Of a stretch of 43,829 bases of DNA, positions 23,646 to 30,717 are shown piece by piece. The notes beneath the pieces were generated by a model. That model worked only from the letters and a program-made list of their open reading frames with translations. It was not told the DNA's origin and did not search any database. Every line of letters begins with the position of its first letter. The first letter of the stretch is position 1. The stretch spans positions 1 through 43,829 of the forward strand of contig NZ_JAHUWJ010000033.1 in the NCBI RefSeq assembly GCF_019219075.1, read 5' to 3'. This DNA comes from Chitinophaga sp. sic0106. Lineage in GTDB: Bacteria > Bacteroidota > Bacteroidia > Chitinophagales > Chitinophagaceae. The position numbers and the translations under genes were made by a program.

Positions 23646-24375
23646 ACTCTGCCATGTTCATGGTGGTTTCTCCGTCAGGCGCTATATACACCCTGCCGGG
23701 ATTATTGATGTATTCCTGGATACTGGCGACATGTACCGGCCAGGTAGCCTGTACTGATGCTGCCTTATCATACCCATACAGAGTATTGTTGTGATCATCC
23801 AGGTGTGTGGACTTGCCAGGTATGTAGTAGTTGACAAAGCCCTTCATCTGGCATCGGACATTATAGTCGTTGTCGATTGGCCCATACCTGCCGAAGTCCT
23901 CCCGGAACTTACCTACTGCATCATACACCTGCCGGCTGATCATGCAGTTCCCGATCACATCGCCCACAAATGCCGGGCGCCCGGCGATCTCCCCGTATGG
24001 GTACATATGCTCGCCTGGACAGATACTGATCATTCCTGATTCTGGTATTGCCTTCAAGTATTTAACCTTATCGCTCAGCCAGTTCTTAGATTCCAGGATG
24101 TCGTTGGCCATGAAGTGAACGGCATCGTATTTATGTAACCTGATTGCAGTATCCATCATTATATTCAGCGCCTTCGCAATACCTACATTATTATCACTCA
24201 GGTAAAGTGAGTATGGATGGATAGAGCGGGCCAATTGCTTAACCCTGTAATCCTGACTACCATTGTCCCATATGAACAAGTCGAACGGGTGGCCGGCATT
24301 CTTCAGGTTGTGATCCAGCACCATCTTAAACGTATCATATCGCTCATAACTGAGCATTAGCACTGCTACTTTCAT
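23635..24375 (-). CDS. GT2-like family glycosyltransferase
   Basis: A protein of 246 residues with a GT-A fold. It begins MKVAVLMLSYERYDTFKMVL, has FIWDNGSQD (nucleotide-sugar binding), LSDNNVGIAKALNIMMDTA, and HFMANDILES, where MAND takes the place of the DxD metal motif. GNCMISRQVYDAVGKFREDF and YGPIDNDYNVR form the acceptor end. No membrane segment is seen, so the enzyme is cytoplasmic or peripheral. It starts inside the LpxA-like gene's stop (ATGA) and is followed by the zinc-binding-like gene and terminase. The sugar and acceptor are unknown; a surface glycan is likely by analogy with phage serotype conversion. Confidence 0.85.
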   Translation of the reverse strand: MKVAVLMLSYERYDTFKMVLDHNLKNAGHPFDLFIWDNGSQDYRVKQLARSIHPYSLYLSDNNVGIAKALNIMMDTAIRLHKYDAVHFMANDILESKNWLSDKVKYLKAIPESGMISICPGEHMYPYGEIAGRPAFVGDVIGNCMISRQVYDAVGKFREDFGRYGPIDNDYNVRCQMKGFVNYYIPGKSTHLDDHNNTLYGYDKAASVQATWPVHVASIQEYINNPGRVYIAPDGETTMNMAEYVP

Positions 24376-24866
24376 GGTATGATATTTTGTCGGATATACC
24401 TGGCAGGGTTACCAGCGTATACTCCTCCTTCATCAATTTCAACTTTCAGAGGAACCACAGCCCCCATGCCAATCATAGACATAGCGCCAATGTGGTGTCG
24501 CTGGTGAATAACAGCGTTTAGGCCAATGGTGGCGTGGTGTTCTACCACCGTATGTCCCCCGATCTTGGCACCGCAGGAAATGGTTACATCGTTGTGGATT
24601 TGCGCATCATGCCCAACATGCGCGTGCTTCATGATGAAAGCGTTGTCACCTATATAGGTGTACCCTTCCATCCCAGCGTCAATGGTAACATGACCAGTAA
24701 TACGGCAGTTATCACCGATGACCACATCTCCCGGATTCGCCGGGTCCCACTTTCCGCGATGTTCCGCCGGCATTCCAATTACGCAGTACGGGCCGATGTA
24801 GTTGCCGGTACCCATGGTCACGTTCGGGCCTATGACCGCTGTTGGATGTATATAGTTACTTCCCAT
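24372..24866 (-). CDS. LpxA-like left-handed beta-helix acyltransferase
   Basis: A protein of 164 residues starting at ATG 24866 (MGSNYIHPTAVIGPNVTMG); the frame extends to 24929 but would then overlap the upstream gene further. Hexapeptide repeats run throughout. KHAHVGHDAQIHND carries the His that aligns with the catalytic His of LpxA (NAHIAHDC). VEHHATIGLNAVIHQRHHIG and YAGNPARYIRQ match the rest of the LpxA beta-helix. It lacks the ~60-residue C-terminal helical domain of LpxA, so it is probably an acyltransferase for a nucleotide-sugar other than lipid A. It is translationally coupled to the GT2 gene. Confidence 0.85.
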   Translation of the reverse strand: MGSNYIHPTAVIGPNVTMGTGNYIGPYCVIGMPAEHRGKWDPANPGDVVIGDNCRITGHVTIDAGMEGYTYIGDNAFIMKHAHVGHDAQIHNDVTISCGAKIGGHTVVEHHATIGLNAVIHQRHHIGAMSMIGMGAVVPLKVEIDEGGVYAGNPARYIRQNIIP

Positions 24867-25137
24867 TGCCTGATGGTTTAGGTGGTTTGGCTGGTTTATC
24901 TGTGGCCTGCTTAGCGAGGTATCGGTCATAGGCTTTATAAACCTTGCCTACCATCTCTGCGACACAGGAGCCACACCAATGGCTGAAATGCTCAACGCCT
25001 ATCGCTTCGTTATGGACCTGCTGTAGCTGGTCGAATACTGTTCGGTCCAGATTCTGGATAAAGCCGGCATCACGGAGAGTGATCCAGTGACCCTTGTGTT
25101 GTTCGAGTATCTTGATATGGTCTTCTGTAAAATTCAT
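24856..25137 (-). CDS. Conserved small Cys protein, phage
   Basis: A protein of 93 residues. It has a helical N-terminal part (NFTEDHIKILEQHKGHW) and HWCGSCVAEMVGKVYKAYDR, with a CxxC pair inside a helical context, then a Pro/Lys-rich tail. Proteins with such a CGSCVxEM motif recur in Bacteroidota phages without function. It overlaps the membrane protein before it by four bases and the LpxA-like gene after it by 11. A redox or metal site is possible. Confidence 0.65.
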   Translation of the reverse strand: MNFTEDHIKILEQHKGHWITLRDAGFIQNLDRTVFDQLQQVHNEAIGVEHFSHWCGSCVAEMVGKVYKAYDRYLAKQATDKPAKPPKPSGNGK

Positions 25138-25394
25138 TTTTGAAGGTGCTTGGTTATGGCAACTGCGGATATCGCAGCCCCTGCACCTATATATATTACT
25201 TCGAGCGTGTTTTTTTCAAAATAAATGGAAGAAATTATTCCGAGCCACCAGGCAAGGCAAAGGGCACAGTCCAGCGGCTTAACCCGCTTAGACATGTCGG
25301 AGCGAATCATGCGCTTCACAGGCATGTACATTCGCTGCTCTACGAAGATGACCGCGATGCATGCGGAGCCAAAGATGATCAGTAGGTTATTCAT
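25134..25394 (-). CDS. Small membrane protein in glycosylation block
   Basis: A protein of 86 residues with three hydrophobic segments (NNLLIIFGSACIAVIF, a central CALCLAWWLGIISSIYF and EVIYIGAGAAISAVAI). A CxxC pair occurs in PLDCALCLAWW. It starts eight bases inside the sigma-like gene's end and overlaps the next gene by four. In the setting of glycosyltransferase and acyltransferase genes it could be a lipid-carrier or flippase-type helper, but equally a phage protein of unknown role. No family is recognised. Confidence 0.6.
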   Translation of the reverse strand: MNNLLIIFGSACIAVIFVEQRMYMPVKRMIRSDMSKRVKPLDCALCLAWWLGIISSIYFEKNTLEVIYIGAGAAISAVAITKHLQK

Positions 25395-25893
25395 ACTTTC
25401 TAACTTTTTTCCGCACGACCTTACGCACGGTGGTGATGGTATTATGGAGCGATTTTATTGGTATCTCTGTCAGCTCGCTGACCGCCTTAAGCGTCCCATG
25501 TTGCACGTACAACTTCATCACCCCAGCATCATACCAATACGCCTCGTCCAGCGCATTCTGTGTCTTACTTAACAGATCTTCTGGGAAGCCGCCACACGTC
25601 CAGGCCTGGTTGATGTCCTCGGCATGCTGACGTACTATCATACCATCACGGCGGAATTTCTTATGGTAGGCACTGGTCTTACTATTGAACTGCTTCTGCG
25701 CCATGCGATAGAAGAAGCACTTCAGGCACGACTCATTCAGCCGGCGCAGTTTATCCTCTGTTATTTCCAGCACAAACAGGCACAGCTCCTGGTAGAGGTC
25801 ATCCGCATCAACCGGATCACCGGCCACCTGCAAACAGATGGCCTTGTATTCCGGATCGCGGGCAAATTGGTCGATGATTGCATCTCTATTCAT
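25387..25893 (-). CDS. Sigma-70-like transcription factor (phage)
   Basis: A protein of 168 residues. The N-terminal half has a region-2-like helix set (DADDLYQELCLFVLEI, LNESCLKCFFYRMAQKQF). The C-terminal part resembles region 4 (KLYVQHGTLKAVSELTEIPI, SLHNTITTVRKVVRKKVRK). This is the layout of compact ECF-type or phage late sigma factors. It may direct host RNA polymerase to the late leaders at 10930 and 18563. It overlaps the GT4 gene start by four bases and the membrane protein gene by eight, so it is made together with the sugar-modifying enzymes. Confidence 0.75.
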   Translation of the reverse strand: MNRDAIIDQFARDPEYKAICLQVAGDPVDADDLYQELCLFVLEITEDKLRRLNESCLKCFFYRMAQKQFNSKTSAYHKKFRRDGMIVRQHAEDINQAWTCGGFPEDLLSKTQNALDEAYWYDAGVMKLYVQHGTLKAVSELTEIPIKSLHNTITTVRKVVRKKVRKYE

Positions 25894-26903
25894 AGTACAG
25901 ATTTGAACGCTTCAAGGCGCAGGAAATTCAATATTCTCAGCTCATAGTTTCGCTTCACGAACTCGTGCATCGCCTCACCAGTATCCTGAACGAAGGCCGG
26001 GTTAAACTCGCAGTAGCGTATCCACCTGTGCCAGTCGCTGGGGGTGTCCACTCGCATGATCAGCGGGTTATCGTCATCACGGTATGGAGGCACATTGCTA
26101 CATATGATCGGCATACCCTTACAGCCGGCCTCTATTACTTTCAGGTTGGATTTGCAGGCATTAAAGTCGTTGGCTACCAGCGGTGCCAGCGCTACATCCC
26201 CATGGCTATACAGATCCATGTAGCTATCCAATGGCAGGTGGTTCTCTGTCCTGAACTGCTTCAATGCGCCATTGGCAGACATAGCCAGCGCCATGTCGTC
26301 GTATATTTTAATCCCTTCTGCGACACCGGCCAGCACCAGCTCACCTGTAAATGGCTCACGTGCCAACCTGCGGGCTGTATTTCGCAGCAGCCGGACGTCC
26401 CATAGGTGCGAGCCACCGCCGGCATACACGAATCGGGTTAGACCTTCTGGCCCCGGTATATTACGGGTAAATTGCCCTTCGCCAAATGGCAGCCCATTGG
26501 GCACCACGTACACGTTCCGGTTATACGTACGCACCTTCTCGGCCAGGCGGTCGCTGGTGCAGGTAACTGCGTCGGCGGCGGTAAGGCTTTGGACGATCTT
26601 CCACTCCATTTCCTGCGACTTCCATACAGCAGTCAGCATGTGCCCTGGGTACAGCTTCCAGTAGTCATCTACATCTACGACGATCTTAAAGCCGTGCTTC
26701 CTCCGCAGCGCCAGGACTGTCTCCATAGATACGCCGTATGGTATGCGGTTATAATACAGGATGTCACATTGCGCCAGTTGTTCTTCCTGCGTCGGTGCAG
26801 TAACTCCTGAGATATACCCCGCCTCGTGGAGGTATTCCAGTGGCAGGCGTATACGGTGATAGTCGCAGCCGGAGTGCTTATTTAGAAGTGCGAGTACTTT
26901 CAT
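25890..26903 (-). CDS. GT4-like (GT-B) glycosyltransferase
   Basis: A protein of 337 residues with two Rossmann-like halves. The start MKVLALLNKHSGCDYHRIRL and the middle VVDVDDYWKLYPGH, CTSDRLAEKVRTYN and YVVPNGLPF fit GT-B enzymes. The C-terminal half has RFVYAGGGSHLWDVRLL and PLVANDFNACKSNLKVIEAG, with the K-x-x-E-type donor-binding segment (KSNLKVIEAGCKGMPIIC, in part). Donor sugar and acceptor are unknown. The gene starts at the stop of the small gene at 26903 (TAATG) and its own stop overlaps the sigma-like gene's start. It is phage-embedded, not part of a host LPS locus. Confidence 0.85.
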   Translation of the reverse strand: MKVLALLNKHSGCDYHRIRLPLEYLHEAGYISGVTAPTQEEQLAQCDILYYNRIPYGVSMETVLALRRKHGFKIVVDVDDYWKLYPGHMLTAVWKSQEMEWKIVQSLTAADAVTCTSDRLAEKVRTYNRNVYVVPNGLPFGEGQFTRNIPGPEGLTRFVYAGGGSHLWDVRLLRNTARRLAREPFTGELVLAGVAEGIKIYDDMALAMSANGALKQFRTENHLPLDSYMDLYSHGDVALAPLVANDFNACKSNLKVIEAGCKGMPIICSNVPPYRDDDNPLIMRVDTPSDWHRWIRYCEFNPAFVQDTGEAMHEFVKRNYELRILNFLRLEAFKSVL

Positions 26904-27070
26904 TAGTTGTTTTGGTTATCGTAATCAATTCGGTTGTGTCCCAGGTAGTTTTGCCGGCAGTACTCAGCAGCTAGAGCCTTCGTTGGCGCCTGAACGTTAG
27001 GACCACAGAATTCACGGAATGTGCCGGTATACGGATCTATGGCCCTAACGATTGTAGTCCAGGTGCTCAT
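26903..27070 (-). CDS. Small phage protein, hypothetical
   Basis: A frame of 55 residues (MSTWTTIVRAIDPYTGTFRE, then CGPNVQAPTKALAAEYCRQN). It fills the gap between the DUF3127 gene and the GT4 gene, with TAATG coupling to the latter. The sequence suggests a small beta hairpin plus helix. The function is unknown. Its packing and composition make it likely to be real. Confidence 0.65.
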   Translation of the reverse strand: MSTWTTIVRAIDPYTGTFREFCGPNVQAPTKALAAEYCRQNYLGHNRIDYDNQNN

Positions 27071-27072
27071 GG

Positions 27073-27447
27073 TTAGAATGGTAAGTCGTCAGAAGTCTCG
27101 GCGGCGGGTGCTGCCACAGGTGCTGCCGGTTGCTGTGCTGTCGCTCCCGCGCCGCCCTTTTCAGTTACCTTAATACGCCATCCTTGCAGGGTATTCATTA
27201 CCCCTTCTCGGCCATCCTTTGTCCAGTGCCGGCCGCGCAGGTTAATACCTATCTCTACATGATCGCCCTTGTTAACCTTATCCAGCAGGCTAGTGTTGTT
27301 CTGGTGGAACTCGATACAGTACGTTTGTGGGTAGTCACCTGTGGTCTCCTTCAGCCACAGTTCGCGCTTTTCGAAGTTTCCAATAATGACAGCGTCTTTA
27401 ACGCTCTGGACTTCTCCAGTGAGGGTGATTTTAGCTTGGTCGCTCAT
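27073..27447 (-). CDS. DUF3127/SSB-like single-stranded DNA-binding protein
   Basis: A protein of 124 residues; the start is ATG 27447, since the frame to 27525 runs back inside the nuclease gene. An OB-fold-like N-terminal domain (KITLTGEVQSVKDAVIIGNF, then LWLKETTGDYPQTYCIEF) matches DUF3127, an SSB-related family of Bacteroidota. A Gly/Ala/Pro-rich linker ends in the acidic tip SDDLPF, the standard SSB C-terminal hook for partner proteins. It should coat single-stranded DNA during phage replication. It overlaps the nuclease gene by four bases. Confidence 0.85.
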   Translation of the reverse strand: MSDQAKITLTGEVQSVKDAVIIGNFEKRELWLKETTGDYPQTYCIEFHQNNTSLLDKVNKGDHVEIGINLRGRHWTKDGREGVMNTLQGWRIKVTEKGGAGATAQQPAAPVAAPAAETSDDLPF

Positions 27448-27776
27448 TGTACTATTGATTTTATAAGTGATTGAAATGTTTCTTCGTCTCGGACCAGGTA
27501 CACTTCGATGCCGGCAGCCTGCCACACCTGGTGTATCTTCTCCTGCTCCTTAGATGTTCTGCCGGCATCAGCCTTAAGCTCAAAGCCTACAGGCCTACCG
27601 CCATACAGGCAAACCATGTCCGGAATGCCAGGCACCACGCCGGTTGCTTTCAGCGCCATGGCTTCCCGTACGTTTCGGGTGCCGCCGTTAGGCACCGCGA
27701 ACAGGAGGCCACGCAGCTGCGGGTAGGTGTTATGTGCCCATTGATAGCAGCGCGCTTGTAGTTGCGATTCTTTCAT
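27444..27776 (-). CDS. VRR-NUC domain nuclease
   Basis: A protein of 110 residues. The PD-(D/E)xK core is complete: GIPDMVCLYGGRPVGFELKA holds the Asp and the ExK, with LRGLLFAVPNGGTRN preceding it and IEVYLVRDEETF after it. This is the VRR-NUC single-domain type found in phages. It would act on replication or recombination intermediates, perhaps as a structure-specific endonuclease. It sits between a small gene and the SSB-like gene with overlaps on both sides. Confidence 0.9.
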   Translation of the reverse strand: MKESQLQARCYQWAHNTYPQLRGLLFAVPNGGTRNVREAMALKATGVVPGIPDMVCLYGGRPVGFELKADAGRTSKEQEKIHQVWQAAGIEVYLVRDEETFQSLIKSIVQ

Positions 27777-27969
27777 ACTTCTTTACTTTTAGCATGATAT
27801 ATATCCTGGATACCAGTTTAAATTGTCTTGCCGATGATGCTCTCATGAAGGTGTCGTCTACAATCATTGCAGTCCATATCTCCATGTAGTCATCACGAAT
27901 CTGCAAATAATCAGTACGGCCTAAGAATGCTGATTTTATTCGGTCCTTAAATCTTGATTCCTTGCTCAT
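27730..27969 (-). CDS. Small helical phage protein
   Basis: A charged helical protein of 79 residues (MSKESRFKDRIKSAFLGRTD, RQFKLVSRIYIMLKVKKYER). It overlaps the nuclease gene start by 47 bases, which is more than its neighbours, but the frame has typical composition and an ATG placed 30 bases after the preceding gene. The function is not recognised. Confidence 0.5.
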   Translation of the reverse strand: MSKESRFKDRIKSAFLGRTDYLQIRDDYMEIWTAMIVDDTFMRASSARQFKLVSRIYIMLKVKKYERIATTSALLSMGT

Positions 27970-27999
27970 TTTGTTTACCAGTATCGCTGCTGGTAGCGT

Positions 28000-28203
28000 T
28001 TAAATAACAACTGTTGTTAACTGGTTAATAATCCTGGTATCTACTCCGGGGTACTGCGCCTCCATCTTCCGCACCGCGTCGTTGTAGTCTACGGCCAGCA
28101 GCACCGCGTGCGAGATGTAAGCGATCATGTTGACCTCAATAAGGAAGGGCTTCATCTCGCGCAGCCAGTCCCGCAGTTCTTCTTCTTTTGATTTTCTGGG
28201 CAT
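28000..28203 (-). CDS. Small phage protein
   Basis: The frame extends to 28245, but I take the ATG at 28203 (MPRKSKEEELRDWLREMKPF); the first 14 codons of the longer frame look non-coding. It encodes 67 residues, helical and charged, then IAYISHAVLLAVDYNDAV. It lies next to the candidate origin, first in the transcript that continues to the nuclease and SSB-like genes. No family is recognised. Confidence 0.5.
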   Translation of the reverse strand: MPRKSKEEELRDWLREMKPFLIEVNMIAYISHAVLLAVDYNDAVRKMEAQYPGVDTRIINQLTTVVI

Positions 28204-28255
28204 ATATATCTTTTGTTGTGTCACCTTGTCGTGACGGTTTGACATTTACTCTCTA

Positions 28256-28568
28256 TTAGCCAATAACACCAGTAACACCCCTATGTTATTGCTGAAACTC
28301 TTTACTGTGGCTTAAAATAACAGGATAACACCAATAACACCACTTTACTAAACTTTTATAGAAATACCATTCTATTTTAAAGCTATAGGATATATGGACT
28401 ATATATTTTGATATATCGGTTATATATACCCATTTTACTACTAACCACTATTCCTATTAACTTTTAAGAATTTAGTGTTATTCCTGTTATTCTTCTGTAA
28501 TGCAGCCACTGTATTACATTACAGCAATAACACCACCGTTATTTTACAGTTATTGGCTGTTATTGGCT
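28256..28568. other. Iteron-rich AT-rich region, candidate phage replication origin
   Basis: No gene lies between about 28246 and 28566. AATAACA recurs on both strands: CAATAACACC at 28261-28270, 28332-28341 and 28525-28534, related copies at 28271-28279 and 28324-28332, and inverted copies at 28475-28491 and twice as GTTATTGGC at 28550-28568. Between them lies an AT-rich segment with many TATAT steps (about 28380-28435) that could unwind. It sits directly after the primase-helicase gene. The repeat pattern is seen directly; origin function is inferred. Confidence 0.55.
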
Positions 28569-30717
28569 AAAAAACCGGACGCGGTTTAGTTTCCACCAGG
28601 CACACACGACGTGCCGTACTGCCATTAACTGTTTTTAGCTTTGACTTCCACCCTAATCTATTTGCTTCTTTCATTAACTGCTCTCTGTTAACTCTAACAG
28701 TAGAATACCTTTCCAGGTAGGTTATGATGTCAGCGTATGTCATCCATATACCAGATGGATTATATACATTATCTGGCACATACTCGAAGTGAGTTAGCAA
28801 TAACTCATATTCGCTACTGTAGTTCTCAAACCCGGTAGTATGGGCATTCAAGCGCTCTATATCCTCCTTATTAAGCTCCCACTTAAACCCTTCTTTAAAT
28901 AGCCAGTAAGCCTCCATTATCAGTTCAATGCGATCCACTTCATCAATCCTGGTGAAGTCAATGGATAGCACATTGACAGGAATGATGCGCCTGTTCCCTG
29001 TGGGATCACGCAATATCTCCTTATGGTTAGTGGTGCCACAGAATGTGCAGATACGCTTCATGGTGACGGATGCATGGGCATAAGGTTCCCGCACGGTGAT
29101 GTTCTGTTTCGACAGGATAGATTTCAGCTTTGCCTCCTCTTTCTTATTCTTGCCAGACAGCTCATCGTCGAAAATCAGTATCTTCTTACACATCAGTACA
29201 TCGTCGTCTTTGTCACGTTCCATCTTACATTCAGCGAAATACTGCTGTAACTCAGCCGGCAGCATACGCTGGAAAAACTCTGTTTTACCAGTATTTATCT
29301 CCCCAGACAGCACCATCATTAATGGTGATGGCTTACCATATAAAGTCGCAATCATACCTACCAGCCAGCGCTTGGCATAGTACTGAACAAAGTCCGGAAA
29401 GAATTCACTACCTTCCTCCATACCCGTATCGGACTGAATACAGGAAAAGTATTCGTCAATTACTCCGGTTGGGCGGATGTGCTGGTACCGTTCGAAAAAC
29501 TCATCAAATGGATTATAGTCCTCAGTAAAATTTGAATGGATGATATTACGCACCATATCCTTACTCACCTTGTCATACACCTTAGCCGTTTCCTTCCAGA
29601 TGGTATTCATATCACGGTCCTCGATTGGCACCCCGTTCACCTCAATAAAGCGGGTGATCACATTCCTACGCAGGCTGTAATTATACCTTAACCATTCCTC
29701 CACCTGGGTGATCAAGCTGTCATCATTCTCCACAGCGGCACCAGCCCAAACCTGGTCGATTATGGGGCCGGATTCCTCAGCGTCGATACCGTCAGCATCC
29801 TTAAGCATCTTGGCCGCCTCCGCTTTGGTGCTACCGGACTTTTTAATATTCCTGGCAACGGTGGCTATCTTCTGTGTCCTGGCTGATACAGTTTGCAGAC
29901 CCGCCTGCTTGGCATAGTAGTAGAATGTGGCGATGGTAACACCGGACCGGCCAGCCTTTAGGCAGTTAGTATACTGGCGATCTGCCAGCTCATACTTATA
30001 CTTATGGTGAAACTGGCTGATACGGTGATAATACTGCCGGCCGTTCTGTCCGAACTTATCAGCCAGGGCAAACCCAATTCGCAGCCATGCCTGGTAATCA
30101 CCGGTAAGGTCAATCCTACGGGATTCGATCTCCTGGACGATAGACTCGAAGTCGTTCTGCACGAAGACTACCTCCTGCACCTTACGTAGGGACGCCGGCT
30201 GTTTCTTAGGGTACTGCACGAAGCGGTCCGACTGCTCATTCAGATACAGGTGCGGATCCCAGGAAACGAACCGTGCACGTGACACATCCCTGCAGGAAGG
30301 GTCTACTACGATGTGGTAATTCGTGTACAGATATTCCTGCAGGCCTTCGAAGGCGTCAGCATGCTTGTCCGGATTGATCTTGAACATCACCGCCAGACCT
30401 TTTCCGCCGGCGGATACGAAGGCAGCGTAAACGTACCGGTCGACACACAGGAGGGATTTTACCTCCTCCGGATCTACATCGTCTATATCAATGCACAGGA
30501 AACCCGAGTGTTTAATAAGCCCCGTAATGCGGCGCTCACTGAACCTGCCTGACATACATACAGCTACCAGGTTGGTCTTATCCTTCTGCCCATTGCGTAC
30601 AGCCAGCACATCATCCTGGTACTTACCGTCCCTGATGTTCTCCAACAGCAGATCTACAGGGATTTCATTGTCTCCCTTCACCTGCTTAATATTGCTGTAT
30701 ATACTGATCGTGGTCAT
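28567..30717 (-). CDS. VirE/BT4734-type primase-helicase
   Basis: A protein of 716 residues with three parts. The N-terminal ~200 residues (GFLCIDIDDVDPEEVKSLL, AAFVSAGGKGLAVMFKIN) are a BT4734/VirE_N primase-like domain. About residues 205-290 resemble PriCT-2 (DYQAWLRIGFALADKFGQ). The C-terminal half is the VirE ATPase: Walker A GEINTGKTEFFQRML, Walker B-like KKILIFDDELSG, then a sensor region with CTFCGTTNHKEILRDPTGNR. It probably opens the origin and primes or unwinds DNA; the iteron region begins at its stop. It overlaps the SF2 helicase gene by four bases. Confidence 0.9.
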   Translation of the reverse strand: MTTISIYSNIKQVKGDNEIPVDLLLENIRDGKYQDDVLAVRNGQKDKTNLVAVCMSGRFSERRITGLIKHSGFLCIDIDDVDPEEVKSLLCVDRYVYAAFVSAGGKGLAVMFKINPDKHADAFEGLQEYLYTNYHIVVDPSCRDVSRARFVSWDPHLYLNEQSDRFVQYPKKQPASLRKVQEVVFVQNDFESIVQEIESRRIDLTGDYQAWLRIGFALADKFGQNGRQYYHRISQFHHKYKYELADRQYTNCLKAGRSGVTIATFYYYAKQAGLQTVSARTQKIATVARNIKKSGSTKAEAAKMLKDADGIDAEESGPIIDQVWAGAAVENDDSLITQVEEWLRYNYSLRRNVITRFIEVNGVPIEDRDMNTIWKETAKVYDKVSKDMVRNIIHSNFTEDYNPFDEFFERYQHIRPTGVIDEYFSCIQSDTGMEEGSEFFPDFVQYYAKRWLVGMIATLYGKPSPLMMVLSGEINTGKTEFFQRMLPAELQQYFAECKMERDKDDDVLMCKKILIFDDELSGKNKKEEAKLKSILSKQNITVREPYAHASVTMKRICTFCGTTNHKEILRDPTGNRRIIPVNVLSIDFTRIDEVDRIELIMEAYWLFKEGFKWELNKEDIERLNAHTTGFENYSSEYELLLTHFEYVPDNVYNPSGIWMTYADIITYLERYSTVRVNREQLMKEANRLGWKSKLKTVNGSTARRVCLVETKPRPVF

